This document shows, piece by piece, positions 47,059 through 58,260 of a DNA stretch of 64,000 nucleotides. The DNA comes from Colwellia polaris. GTDB lineage: Bacteria > Pseudomonadota > Gammaproteobacteria > Enterobacterales > Alteromonadaceae. The translations under genes were made by a program, and so were the position numbers. The stretch spans positions 682,001-746,000 of the forward strand of contig NZ_NBOE01000001.1 in NCBI RefSeq assembly GCF_002104515.1, in the 5' to 3' direction. Every line of letters begins with the position of its first letter. Positions within the stretch are counted from its first letter, which is position 1. The notes under the pieces were generated by a model. It had not been told where the DNA came from. It searched no databases and was given only the letters and a program-made list of their open reading frames with translations.

Positions 47059-47799
47059 ATGAGCTTTAATGAAAACTTATTCACAGGTAAAACGATATTA
47101 ATTGCTGGTGCAGGTAAAGGTATTGGTTTGGGCTGTGCGGTTATGGCGGCTAAATATGGCGCTAATGTTATTGCGGTAGCACGAACAAAAAATGATTTAG
47201 ATAAACTAACCGAACTTTATCCTGAAAATATAACACCTTGGGTGATGGACGTAACAAGTGATGCTTTTTATAAAAGGTTACGCGAATTACCCACATTAGA
47301 TGGTTTAGTTAATAATGCCGGCATAAATCGTGTTGGTGCTATGGAAGAGCAAAGCAGTGAAAATATTGATGCGGTGATCGATTTAAATATTCGAACACTT
47401 TATAAAATATCTCAAGCTGCGATTACACCGATGAAGCAAAGCAAATATGCTTCTATTGTAAATATGTCATCTCAAATGGGGTTTGTCGGCTCACCCGGTC
47501 GAACTTTGTATTGTATGAGTAAGCATGCGGTAGAGGGCGTTACAAAAGCGATGGCTGTTGAGTTAGCCGAGTATAATATTCGCGTAAATACTGTCGCTCC
47601 TACCTTTGTATTAACCCCAATGACTGAGCCAATGTTTGAAGACGAAACGTTTAAAAACTTTGTTTTTAATATGATCCCCCTCGGCCGCTTAGCCAAAGTA
47701 GAAGATATCGCTAATAGCTGCACCTTTCTATTAAGTGACTTAGCGTCGATGATCACAGGCACTAGCATTAAAGTTGATGGCGGTTGGACGGCACATTAA
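47059..47799 (+). CDS. Short-chain dehydrogenase/reductase
   Basis: 246 aa classical SDR. Seen: AGAGKGIGLG nucleotide motif, NNAG (LVNNAGINR), catalytic Ser in NMSSQMG, Tyr-x3-Lys in YCMSK, and the end GTSIKVDGGWTAH. The start at 47059 is chosen for the TTAGGA eight bases ahead; an upstream in-frame start would place the operator inside the gene. It resembles sugar-alcohol or L-xylulose/gluconate-type SDRs. Probably a hydroxyl/keto interconversion in the pathway. Followed by the bicupin gene. Confidence 0.87.
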   Translation: MSFNENLFTGKTILIAGAGKGIGLGCAVMAAKYGANVIAVARTKNDLDKLTELYPENITPWVMDVTSDAFYKRLRELPTLDGLVNNAGINRVGAMEEQSSENIDAVIDLNIRTLYKISQAAITPMKQSKYASIVNMSSQMGFVGSPGRTLYCMSKHAVEGVTKAMAVELAEYNIRVNTVAPTFVLTPMTEPMFEDETFKNFVFNMIPLGRLAKVEDIANSCTFLLSDLASMITGTSIKVDGGWTAH

Positions 47800-47876
47800 T
47801 CACTCAGTAGTAAGTAATAGACATAAAACATTAATTTTAATGACTCAACGAAAGTGAATATAAGAGGATAGAAAAG

Positions 47877-48875
47877 ATGACATTAGCAGATAGACTGATT
47901 AGATATGATGATTTAAATCCATGTACCAATGCCTTTATTGACACGCGCAGCCCAGGCAGTGATAAAAAAGAAAACTTTACACTTATCGGGCCTGGTGTAG
48001 CTGAAAATCCTGACCAACATATACACATTTCGATACCGCATGGTTTTAACATTGGTGGCGCTCGCCAACCTGCCGGCTGCTTAAATTCGCAACATAGCCA
48101 TTTAACTGAAGAATTTTTTGTTATACATAGCGGTACATGGGCTTTTATGAGTGGCGTAAATGGTGATGATGGTAAAGTCATACTAAATGAAGGTGATATT
48201 ATTTCTATTCCAACTGACATTTTCCGTGGTTTCGAAAATGTGGGTGAGGGCAGTGCTTATTTATATGCTGTTTTAGGCAGTGATGACCCAGGTAACGTGT
48301 TATGGGCACCTCAAGTTTTTGAGCTTGCTGAAAAATATGGTTTGATCCTGCTTGATGATGGCAGCTTAGTAGATACTACCTTAGGAGAAAAAGTACCAGA
48401 AGGTAAGCATCCTATGCCTGTTACTTCAGCCGCGCAAATTGCAGAGCATCGTATTGTTGGCGATGAGGAAATGGAGTCAATTGTACAAAGAACTGATACT
48501 TTTTCATGGTCAAAAAATACTGGCTTAGCACTGTTTAATGGCGTTGAAGAAGTCGCATTAGTTGGCGATAAAAATATGAGTGAAGATTTACCCGCAAGTA
48601 AGTTGAGCTGGTCGCATGGTTTTGTCGTGCGAGGGTTAAAATTACTAAGCGATGCGATAGTGCCTGAGCATATTAGATACGAGGAAGAGGTTATTTTTGT
48701 TCAGCAAGGGCAGCTAGATATAACGGTAGATGGCGAAACACTTACATTATCTAAAGGCGATACTTTTACAACTCCGATTGAGTCGGTACGTAAGTTTGAA
48801 CAAAAAGGACAAAGCGATTGTATTTTATATATTACACGTCGAAATGATTATCCTAAAGCACCAAAGTTTATTTGA
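47877..48875 (+). CDS. Bicupin protein
   Basis: 332 aa with two cupin domains. The first has a complete metal motif: HSH followed by Glu (QHSHLTEEFFVIHSG) and the second motif GDIISIPTDIFRGFEN. The second domain (EEVIFVQQGQLDITVDGETLTLSKGDTFTTP) lacks the HxH pair, so probably only one metal site is active. Such proteins can be dioxygenases, isomerases or sugar epimerases. It lies 77 bp after the SDR and is likely in the same transcript. Function in the locus is unknown. Confidence 0.78.
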   Translation: MTLADRLIRYDDLNPCTNAFIDTRSPGSDKKENFTLIGPGVAENPDQHIHISIPHGFNIGGARQPAGCLNSQHSHLTEEFFVIHSGTWAFMSGVNGDDGKVILNEGDIISIPTDIFRGFENVGEGSAYLYAVLGSDDPGNVLWAPQVFELAEKYGLILLDDGSLVDTTLGEKVPEGKHPMPVTSAAQIAEHRIVGDEEMESIVQRTDTFSWSKNTGLALFNGVEEVALVGDKNMSEDLPASKLSWSHGFVVRGLKLLSDAIVPEHIRYEEEVIFVQQGQLDITVDGETLTLSKGDTFTTPIESVRKFEQKGQSDCILYITRRNDYPKAPKFI

Positions 48876-49421
48876 AAATAACCCGACTTAAATATAGCTA
48901 TTGGGATTTTCAATACTTTTAAAATAAGGAGTTATGAGATTAATAGCTCCTTTTATATTCACACTTTTTATTGAAGTCTATGCATTAAAAGTGCTGTTCA
49001 AGATCAGGGTCATGAGGGAAATTAAAACTTAATCATTGCTGTAGCCTGCGCCATCACGGTTTAGCCTCAATCCGAACGTTGATTTCAATTCCACCTTTAT
49101 ACACCTTGTCTTCATTTAAGCTACAAAATTAGTATTTAAAATTATAAGCGAATAATCCTATTTTCATTTAATGACTTTGCCCTACCAATAAGCTAGCAAT
49201 TAAATTGATATGCATTGAGGCTTATAATTTACATTGTTTTGTGGGTAAAAGGAGCTAGACTTTTATTTGTTGTATAAAACAAAATGTGGCGATTTGTTGT
49301 ATAAAACAAAATGTGGCGATTTTAGGCTTATATTTATAGTTTCAGGCGTAGTTTTATTTCTCTTCATTTTCATGAATTTTGTCTTGTTAAATACAAGACT
49401 TTCAATGATAAGGAAAATCCT
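48876..49421. other. Intergenic region with a 27-bp tandem duplication
   Basis: No gene. A 27-bp unit beginning TTTGTTGTATAAAACAAAAT occurs twice in direct succession (49266-49292 and 49293-49319). Each copy holds a TATAAA box-like element. An inverted repeat GTCTTG/CAAGAC lies at 49381-49399 just before the amidase. Confidence 0.75.
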
Positions 49422-50057
49422 ATGTTTCCAGAATACATTGTGCTTCACACGGCTGCTTTTACGGGTAGAAACTGTGACCGTGATATGATTGACGCATGGC
49501 ATAAGGCACGCAGATGGTCGGGTATTGGTTATCACTTTGTTATTTTAAACGACAAACATGACCAAAAACCCGATGGAGCAGTTGAAATTGGGCGATTAAC
49601 CAATAAATCGGGAGCACATGCTTTAGGATTAAACAGCTGCTCTTTAGGTATTTGCTGTGTTGGTCATGGTGATAAAGTAGATTTTACCCCCGCTCAATAT
49701 AAAAGCCTCTACAACTTGATAACTGATTTGATGTCAGAATTTTCCATTTCTGTTGATAATGTTATTGGCCATCGCGAGTTAAACACATTAGCCGAAAAAA
49801 ATATTATTCCATCGCGATATAAAACCAGTAAATCTTGCCCTGGCACTAAAATAAATATGCATGCTATACGTGATAAGTTGGCTCAAACGCCTACTTTAAT
49901 TAAGCATGAAAGAACAAGCGTTGATGAAAATAGTAAAATAGCGATGAATAATGCCATTGCTATATTGCAAAAACACCGTGCACAATTTCCTAATGCTCAA
50001 GATGAACTGGATGAATTTATTAATCATCCAGAGGTTATTTCAATGACCAGAGCATAA
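49422..50057 (+). CDS. N-acetylmuramoyl-L-alanine amidase-like (PGRP/Amidase_2)
   Basis: 211 aa. The N-terminal 150 residues are an Amidase_2/PGRP domain: zinc ligands in IVLHTAAF, VIGHRELN and the KSCPG motif, with GIGYHFVIL and SLGICCVGHGD as in T7-type lysozymes. The C-terminal helix-rich tail is not recognised. No signal peptide, so it is like a phage endolysin or a cytoplasmic recycling amidase. No other phage genes are nearby. Start has AAGGAAAAT ahead. It could be a domesticated prophage relic. Confidence 0.8.
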   Translation: MFPEYIVLHTAAFTGRNCDRDMIDAWHKARRWSGIGYHFVILNDKHDQKPDGAVEIGRLTNKSGAHALGLNSCSLGICCVGHGDKVDFTPAQYKSLYNLITDLMSEFSISVDNVIGHRELNTLAEKNIIPSRYKTSKSCPGTKINMHAIRDKLAQTPTLIKHERTSVDENSKIAMNNAIAILQKHRAQFPNAQDELDEFINHPEVISMTRA

Positions 50058-50144
50058 TGGTGACCATGTTTTACATGGCTCGCTTTTACATGGCATGGCT
50101 TTATATAGCAGAGTTTAACAAAGCACAACTCAGTAAAGCACAAT

Positions 50145-51716
50145 TCAGCCTAGCATTACTTGCATCGCTTTAGTTGCACTCAACGGTTGCTGAGCTTGGG
50201 TAATTGCCGTAACAACGGCAATCGCACTAACGCCTGTGCTCCACACCTGTGTTAGCCGTTGTTGATTGATGCCGCCAATGGCAACGATAGGAATAGTGTC
50301 AGCGAGTGATAAAATCTGCGTTAAGTTTTTTAGACCTTGAATTTGCCCTGTCATGTTTTTGGTTTTTGTTGGGAAAATAGCGCCAATGGCAAGATATGAA
50401 GGTCGCAGTTGCTTTGCTAATAAAAATTCGTAACAACCATGCGTACTAATACCCAAACGTAAGCCTGCATTAGCAATAGCGTATAAATCAGCATCTTGAA
50501 GATCTTCTTGGCCGATATGAACCCCATATGCACCGTATTTAATGGCGAGTTTCCAATGATCATTAATAAATAATCGGCAATTATAGAGACGGGCCATCGC
50601 AACGGCTTTTGCTATTAATGGTTCTAAATAGTTAATGTCATCACTTTTAATTCTTAGCTGAATTATTTTTAAGTTTTGTGGTAATAACAGGGCTAACCAT
50701 GAAAGTGAATCTACTACTGGATATAGACCGAGTTTCTCATCTGCAGATAACTCAAGTGACTTAAAGCCTTGGGATGATTCAATTTGTTGATAAACGGGGC
50801 TAATAACTTGTGGAAATACACTCGCTTTTGTTGGCCACTTACCTTGTTGAAATGCACCGTAGTAATCATTATTTTTTGTTTGATGGTCAGCTCGGTCAGG
50901 TGCTAATAGTAATCCCTGATTGATAAACGCTTTTGTTAGAGTAAAAGCATCGCGTAATAAATACCCATGAGCTAAAAAACTGGCTAATGCACTAGCAAAA
51001 CTACAGCCACCACCGTGACTATAATTTGTGTTGATTTTAGGCGACTGCAAGGTGAATAACTGAGTTGAGCTAGCACCTAATTTTTGCAAACATAGGTCTG
51101 TGCAGTGCCCGTCTTGGCTAGTATTAGCAGGACTAGCATGCCCGCCTTTAATAATCACTGCGTTACAACCTAAGTGTAAAATATTTTCTGCCATTTCCTT
51201 TGTTTTAATATTTGAGTTTTTAGCGCTGAGAGCAGATAACGCTTTGGCTTCATTTAAGTTGGGGGTAATAACATCAATTAAGGGCATAAGTAAGGATAAT
51301 GCCTCGGTAGAGAAAAATGACATACTTTCACCAACACTGGCTTTACTCACGGGGTCAAAAACCACAAGTAAGTTTGGTAATTGAGATTTAAGCTGAGTTA
51401 GTAATAATATTAACCAGTTTATTTGTTCATCATTAGCGATGAGGCCAATTTTTATCACGGTTGGTGCTTTGTCAAAACGTAATGCTTGTGCTTGTTGGGC
51501 TAAAATATCAACTGAAGTAGGGTTTACTGAATAAAATACCGATGAGTTTTGTACCGTATTCGCGGTTATGAAATGGCAAACCTCAACGCCGAGGTTATGG
51601 CCGGTTTTAATATCAGCCGCAATGCCTGCGCCACCTGAGCAATCGGCACCCGAAATGCTCCACATAATAGGCTTTTTAGATATATGATTGTTCATTACAG
51701 AAGCTTCTGATTTCAT
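50145..51716 (-). CDS. Bifunctional HMP-P kinase / thiamine-phosphate synthase (ThiD-ThiE)
   Basis: 523 aa fusion. Residues 1 to about 275 are ThiD (SISGADCSGGAGIAADIKT, VVFDPVSKAS, ITPNLNEAKAL, VIIKGGHA, SHGGGCSFASALAS), which phosphorylates hydroxymethylpyrimidine phosphate. From about 320 it is ThiE (FINDHWKLAIKYGAYGVHIGQEDL, GISTHG, YLAIGAIFPTKTK, VAIGGIN), which joins the pyrimidine and thiazole to give thiamine phosphate. In ThiD the usual GTGC motif reads GGGC. Start overlaps the stop of thiG (TAATG). Final gene of the thi operon. Confidence 0.92.
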   Translation of the reverse strand: MKSEASVMNNHISKKPIMWSISGADCSGGAGIAADIKTGHNLGVEVCHFITANTVQNSSVFYSVNPTSVDILAQQAQALRFDKAPTVIKIGLIANDEQINWLILLLTQLKSQLPNLLVVFDPVSKASVGESMSFFSTEALSLLMPLIDVITPNLNEAKALSALSAKNSNIKTKEMAENILHLGCNAVIIKGGHASPANTSQDGHCTDLCLQKLGASSTQLFTLQSPKINTNYSHGGGCSFASALASFLAHGYLLRDAFTLTKAFINQGLLLAPDRADHQTKNNDYYGAFQQGKWPTKASVFPQVISPVYQQIESSQGFKSLELSADEKLGLYPVVDSLSWLALLLPQNLKIIQLRIKSDDINYLEPLIAKAVAMARLYNCRLFINDHWKLAIKYGAYGVHIGQEDLQDADLYAIANAGLRLGISTHGCYEFLLAKQLRPSYLAIGAIFPTKTKNMTGQIQGLKNLTQILSLADTIPIVAIGGINQQRLTQVWSTGVSAIAVVTAITQAQQPLSATKAMQVMLG

Positions 51717-52519
51717 TAACTATGTTCCGGTTGATGCCAAAATGGCGTATCCAGTGTTGGCGTGCTGGGGTGGGCGGTTTGGCGTTCAGGCATCGTGCCA
51801 GCAATGTAGGCTGATTCTCCTGCTGAAATTGCACTAGAGAAAGCTTTTGCCATTAAAACAGGGTTATCAGCAAGGGCGATTGCACTGTTAAGTAGCACGC
51901 CATCAAAGCCCATTTCCATGGCAATACAAGCATCAGAGGGTTTACCTATGCCAGCATCAAGTATTAATGTTGCTTCAGGTAAACGCTGGCGAATACTGGT
52001 TAAATTATAAGGGTTCATTAAACCTTTACCTGTGCCAATGGGTGATGCCCAAGGCATAATTACTTGGCAACCTAAGGCATATAAACGTTGGCAAATCACT
52101 AGGTCGTCTGTGCAGTAAGGTAATATTTTAAAGCCATCGGCAAGTAGCTGCTCGGTCGCAATTAACAACTCGATAGGATCAGGTTGAAGGTTATAATCAT
52201 CGCCAATAACTTCAAGCTTTATCCAGTCTGTTTGAAATAATTCGCGGCTCATTTTAGCTAAGGTAATGGCTTCTTTAGCGCTTTTGCAGCCTGCTGTATT
52301 AGGAAGGAGAAAACCTTGATTTTGTGCAACCGTTTCTTGAATGTAGCGCCAAATTTTTTCGCCTGAGCGAGCTAAAGGGTTCTGCCGTTTTAGCGATAAC
52401 GTAACTACTTGTGAGCCGCTAGCTAAAATAGCTTGCTGCATTATCTCTGGTGAAGGATAAAGTGCCGAACCAATTAACAATCGACTATTGAGTGTTTGAC
52501 CATAAATATTAAGTGACAT
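51716..52519 (-). CDS. thiG: Thiazole synthase ThiG
   Basis: 267 aa. Builds the thiazole ring from deoxyxylulose phosphate, the glycine imine and ThiS-thiocarboxylate. Seen: the Schiff-base lysine in [30 protein letters not shown] (phosphate/substrate binding) and [30 protein letters not shown]. Lies 3 bp after thiS. Confidence 0.96.
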   Translation of the reverse strand: MSLNIYGQTLNSRLLIGSALYPSPEIMQQAILASGSQVVTLSLKRQNPLARSGEKIWRYIQETVAQNQGFLLPNTAGCKSAKEAITLAKMSRELFQTDWIKLEVIGDDYNLQPDPIELLIATEQLLADGFKILPYCTDDLVICQRLYALGCQVIMPWASPIGTGKGLMNPYNLTSIRQRLPEATLILDAGIGKPSDACIAMEMGFDGVLLNSAIALADNPVLMAKAFSSAISAGESAYIAGTMPERQTAHPSTPTLDTPFWHQPEHS

Positions 52520-52522
52520 AGC

Positions 52523-52741
52523 TTAACCCCCAACAATAGGGAAAAGCACATCAATACTATCGTTATCTTTCACCACAGTATGCTGATAGTCTTCCCGACC
52601 AATAAATTCGCCGTTAAGCGCTAAAGCAAAACTTTGCTGTTGCTTATTTATCGGTAAAACGTTTGTTAAAACTTGATCAATATAGCTTTGCTTTGAAGCA
52701 TTAGGCAGCTCTAAAATAACGCCATTAATATATATTTTCAT
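52523..52741 (-). CDS. thiS: Sulfur carrier protein ThiS
   Basis: 72 aa ubiquitin-like protein ending in the required Gly-Gly (VLFPIVGG), which is adenylated and thiocarboxylated for thiazole formation. Directly precedes thiG. The adenylating enzyme gene thiF is not in the window. Confidence 0.95.
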   Translation of the reverse strand: MKIYINGVILELPNASKQSYIDQVLTNVLPINKQQQSFALALNGEFIGREDYQHTVVKDNDSIDVLFPIVGG

Positions 52742-52795
52742 TTCTAACTTCCTTTAATACCTACAGAATAATGTTAGCTTTATCATTACTTTTAT

Positions 52796-52831
52796 AAACC
52801 TAAACCTAAACCTAAACCTAAACCTAAACCT
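52796..52831. repeat. AAACCT hexamer x6, covering the thiO stop codon
   Basis: Six perfect AAACCT units (TAGGTT on the coding strand). The thiO stop codon (TAG, 52824-52826 on the minus strand) is inside the array, so the gene ends in repeat DNA and extra units would stay outside the coding sequence. Confidence 0.95.
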
Positions 52832-54020
52832 TGATAGCTTGGCTAACTGGTAGCCAATGTGCGTATCGGTAATTTTCGTAAGGCTTTTCTTGTTTATGCA
52901 TAATGTTTTCAACATGCTCTAATACTTGGGCAAGTACTACCGGAGCAATTAAGAAGCCGTGTCGATATAATCCATTGACTTGAATTAAGGCATTATCTGA
53001 GATTATTTTGGGTTGATTATCGCTAAATGCCGGGCGCAGTTGACTAAGATGCTGGCGAATATTAGCTTCGGCAAAGCCAGGGTGGACACTATAAGCAGCA
53101 CTGAGTAATTCCATGGCAGAACGAACGGTCATTGGGGCCGTGTCGTCACTTTCAATTTCTGTTGCGCCAACGACAAAATGGCCTTTACCTTTTGGCGCGA
53201 TATAAATTTGATAACGTGGATGCATAAGCCTGATCGGCCGTGAAAGATTAACTTCAGTGGTGAAAAGTTGAAATATTTCACCTCGAACGGCGCGTAAATC
53301 ACTTAATTGAGCATTGAGTTGAGCATTGAGTTGAGCATGGTGTAGAGGATTTGTTAGCGATGATCTTTTTGCACCAACTCCTCGACAATCAATAGCAAGA
53401 TCAAATGATTGCTTTTGGCTATTTTTACTGTCGTTATAGCGTTGAAAACCAATATTACAGCCAGTATCAAAACTGCTTGATTGTATGCTTGTTACTTCAG
53501 TTTCGCTGTACCATTTAACCCCTTCAGTTACTAATTGTTGATGTAAAGCCAGTAGTAATTTGCGATTTCCAATTTGTCCTTCTTGAGGCAAATATAACGC
53601 TTGCGAAAATTTACGCGCTAGTTCTGGCTCAAGTGACGACAACTCTTGCCGATTAAGCTGTTGCTGTGCATAGCTTGCATAGTTATTCGCTAAAAACCCC
53701 GTTAATCTGTGGTAGTTAATAATATCTTGTTCATGACTAACCACTAGGGTTCCTGTTTGTTGAAAGAAACTATAGCCAGAAAGTGTAGCAAGTAATTTTG
53801 GCCATAAAGCTAAGGCAGCAAAGCCCATTTCAACAATGTTTCTAGGGCTGTGCATCGCCTCGCCAAGTGGCGTTAATAAACCAGCGGCCGCATAAGCAGC
53901 GCTTTGCTGACCATTTTTCTGATCTTTATCGAATAGCGTTACTTGGTAGCCTTGTCGATTTAACGACAAAGCGACCAAACGGCCCATAAGGCCTGCGCCA
54001 ATAATAGCGATGGTTGGCAT
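52824..54020 (-). CDS. thiO: Glycine oxidase ThiO
   Basis: 398 aa FAD-dependent amine oxidase that oxidises glycine to the imine used by ThiG, replacing the radical enzyme ThiH. Seen: GAGLMGRLVALSLNRQGYQVTLFDKD dinucleotide-binding motif, SAAYAAAGLLTPLGEA, FVVGATEIESDD and the C-terminal GLYRHGFLIAPVVL. Slightly long for the family: part of the excess is an in-frame tandem repeat AQLNAQLNAQLS near the middle (DNA near 53310-53340). Lies 5 bp after thiC. Confidence 0.92.
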   Translation of the reverse strand: MPTIAIIGAGLMGRLVALSLNRQGYQVTLFDKDQKNGQQSAAYAAAGLLTPLGEAMHSPRNIVEMGFAALALWPKLLATLSGYSFFQQTGTLVVSHEQDIINYHRLTGFLANNYASYAQQQLNRQELSSLEPELARKFSQALYLPQEGQIGNRKLLLALHQQLVTEGVKWYSETEVTSIQSSSFDTGCNIGFQRYNDSKNSQKQSFDLAIDCRGVGAKRSSLTNPLHHAQLNAQLNAQLSDLRAVRGEIFQLFTTEVNLSRPIRLMHPRYQIYIAPKGKGHFVVGATEIESDDTAPMTVRSAMELLSAAYSVHPGFAEANIRQHLSQLRPAFSDNQPKIISDNALIQVNGLYRHGFLIAPVVLAQVLEHVENIMHKQEKPYENYRYAHWLPVSQAIKV

Positions 54021-54025
54021 AAAGG

Positions 54026-55990
<1,965 letters not shown>

Positions 55991-56089
55991 TCACCTGTTT
56001 TTATTAAATAAAAGTTAGGCGGAGCTGTATGGGGTAGTAACGAGGAATAGCCTTCGAGGCAAAAATAAATTTTGCCTGTGCAGCTACTA

Positions 56090-56172
56090 CTTGTTCCCTT
56101 CGCAGATGTTAATCTAATCAGGTTCTACGGATCCCGCTTTCGCGATCTCAGCCCTTTGGCACTCCGACAAGT
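56090..56172 (-). promoter_or_regulatory. TPP riboswitch (THI element) of the thi operon
   Basis: On the minus strand the leader contains the conserved blocks GTCGGAGTGCC, GGGCTGAGATC, then TAGAACCTGATTAGATTAA and CTGCGAAGGGAACAAG, in the canonical order of the THI box. A further stem (AGGCAAAA/TTTTGCCT) lies between the aptamer and thiC. It has no T-run, so control is probably at translation initiation. Binding of thiamine pyrophosphate should switch off the operon. Confidence 0.93.
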
Positions 56173-56513
56173 CAAAACGTTTAAGTTTTTAAACTACTTA
56201 AACGTGGTTATATTCTAGCTTTAATTTTTAAAAGTAATCAACCTCTATTTTAAATTTCATTTTTAGTTTTTGTAAATTAAGACTGGTGATTTTATTAAGG
56301 CTTATAGTTTTTAAATCAATATATTCAGTAGATTACGATTTTTAAAATGATTGCTTAATTTATGAGGTGGTACTTTTCTACATGTTGAAATTTTTGGCTT
56401 TTGCAGTATTTTTTGACATTAAGATTATCAACATTTAAGCACTAATACAGAGATTAATGTTAATAATATTGTAAATTAGCCGGTAAATTGTCGTATTATA
56501 GACAAACTAAGAA
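56173..56513. other. AT-rich intergenic region
   Basis: Contains the divergent promoters for the thi operon and the MscS gene; nothing else was recognised. Confidence 0.5.
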
Positions 56514-57431
56514 ATGAACATTAAATGGAATAAATTTATGGCTGAAGCTAGCCCAGAAGGCAAAACGGAACAGGTGATGAACACGTTAGATCCTGCAAAC
56601 TTGCTTAAAAACGAAATTGACCAAGTTGGTCGTATCTACAACATAATCGTTGAATTTTTTACTAATTATAGCTTTCAACTTATTGGCGCAATAATTATTC
56701 TGATTATTGGTTTCATGTTTGCAGGGAAAATAGCGAACTTGGTGCTTAAAGTATGTGAAAAGCACAAACTTGATGTTACTTTGAGCCGTTTTTTGGCTAA
56801 TGCCAGTAAAATGGTAATCGTTGTGATGATAGGTATTATTGCACTGGGTAAATTAGGTATCAGCGTAACGCCATTTATTGCCGCTATAGGTGCGATTTCA
56901 TTAGGGGCTGGTTTAGCTCTGCAAGGGCTTTTATCTAATTATGCGGCTGGCTTTAATATCATCATCATACGACCTTTTGTTGTTGGTGATACCATTCAAG
57001 TACAAGGTGTTCGAGGTTTAGTTAAAGAGGTGTTGTTAGCCTACACAATTTTAACGGATGAAGACGATGTAGAAATTACGATTCCCAACAAACATATTGT
57101 TGGTGAAGTGCTGCATAACTCGAAACATGACTCACTATTAGAGTTAACCGTTGGTATTGATTATAGTGAAAACCCACTCGAAGTTGTGGCTATGCTTGAA
57201 GATGCCCTTGGCAAGTTAGATATCGTCAGTAAAGCTCGTAAGCCTTTGATTGGTATTGATGCTTTCGCTGATAGTTCAATTAACATAGCCGTACGTTTAT
57301 GGACGCCAACAGAAAACTTATATAGCGCAAAATATGAAGCTTATAAAGAGATTTATCTAACTTTAGATAATGCCAATATTAAAATACCATTTCCTCAACG
57401 CGATATTCATCTTATTAAAGATTTGGCTTAA
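56514..57431 (+). CDS. mscS: Small-conductance mechanosensitive channel (MscS)
   Basis: 305 aa, about the size of E. coli MscS. Three membrane helices, the third being the glycine/alanine-rich pore helix (AIGAISLGAGLALQGLLSNYAAGFNIIIIRPF), then the beta domain (VGDTIQVQGVRGLVKEV, ITIPNKHIVGEVLHNSKHD) and the C-terminal alpha/beta vestibule. Releases solutes upon hypo-osmotic shock. The start at 56514 is uncertain; an in-frame ATG lies 24 bases downstream. Confidence 0.9.
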   Translation: MNIKWNKFMAEASPEGKTEQVMNTLDPANLLKNEIDQVGRIYNIIVEFFTNYSFQLIGAIIILIIGFMFAGKIANLVLKVCEKHKLDVTLSRFLANASKMVIVVMIGIIALGKLGISVTPFIAAIGAISLGAGLALQGLLSNYAAGFNIIIIRPFVVGDTIQVQGVRGLVKEVLLAYTILTDEDDVEITIPNKHIVGEVLHNSKHDSLLELTVGIDYSENPLEVVAMLEDALGKLDIVSKARKPLIGIDAFADSSINIAVRLWTPTENLYSAKYEAYKEIYLTLDNANIKIPFPQRDIHLIKDLA

Positions 57432-57458
57432 TTCGGTGTGGTTTAAGCTTCATTTACT

Positions 57459-58190
57459 ATGGCATTAAATAAAGCGCGGCTAGATAAGTTTTTAGCACAA
57501 CATTGTCAGATCAGTCGCAAAAATGTGCGGCTGATGTTGGCTCAAAATAGAGTGTTGATTAACGGCGCTGTAGCGCATGACATAGATGAAATAATTGATA
57601 ATTTCAGTCACATCTCATTAGATGGCAAAGTGCTGCAAGATAATTCAGCCTATTATATTATGCTGCATAAGCCCACTGGAGTGGTGAGTGCAACTAAAGA
57701 CTTGCAGCATAAAACCGTTATTGATCTACTTGAATTTCCTTACAAAAACGAACTACATATTGTGGGTAGGCTTGATTTAAATACTTCAGGCTTAGTTTTG
57801 ATGACTAATGATAGTCGCTGGTCTGAACGATTAACGTTACCAGAAAAAAAAGTGACCAAACGTTATATTGTTACGTTAGCCAATAAATTGAGTGAAGAAT
57901 ATGTAACTGCTTTTGCAAATGGTATGTACTTTGCCTTTGAGGATATAACCACTAAACCTGCAAAGTTAACCATACTTTCTGATTATCAAGCGCAGGTTGA
58001 ACTTGTTGAAGGGCGTTATCATCAAATTAAACGTATGTTTGGGCGTTTTCGCAATCCTGTAGTTGCATTGCATCGATGTGCTATTGGTAACTTAGTGCTT
58101 GATAACCAGTTAACTGTCGGAGAAAGCCGAGAATTAAGTGAGATTGAAGTTAACAACATCGATATAAATAACTTGCCGCTTGATGCTTAA
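57459..58190 (+). CDS. Pseudouridine synthase, RsuA family
   Basis: 243 aa: N-terminal S4 RNA-binding domain (LDKFLAQHCQISRKNVRLMLAQNRVLING) and catalytic domain with the active-site Asp in GRLDLNTSGLVLMTND; KPTGVVSATKD and EGRYHQIKRMFG are typical of the RsuA/RluB/E/F group. The closest match by eye is RsuA, which modifies 16S rRNA U516; RluE/F types cannot be excluded. Confidence 0.87.
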   Translation: MALNKARLDKFLAQHCQISRKNVRLMLAQNRVLINGAVAHDIDEIIDNFSHISLDGKVLQDNSAYYIMLHKPTGVVSATKDLQHKTVIDLLEFPYKNELHIVGRLDLNTSGLVLMTNDSRWSERLTLPEKKVTKRYIVTLANKLSEEYVTAFANGMYFAFEDITTKPAKLTILSDYQAQVELVEGRYHQIKRMFGRFRNPVVALHRCAIGNLVLDNQLTVGESRELSEIEVNNIDINNLPLDA

Positions 58191-58260
58191 AAGTTACAAT
58201 AAAACAAAAATGTAATAACCAGAAAACACCGTAATCGAAGAATAAAAATTAAGGAATAAA

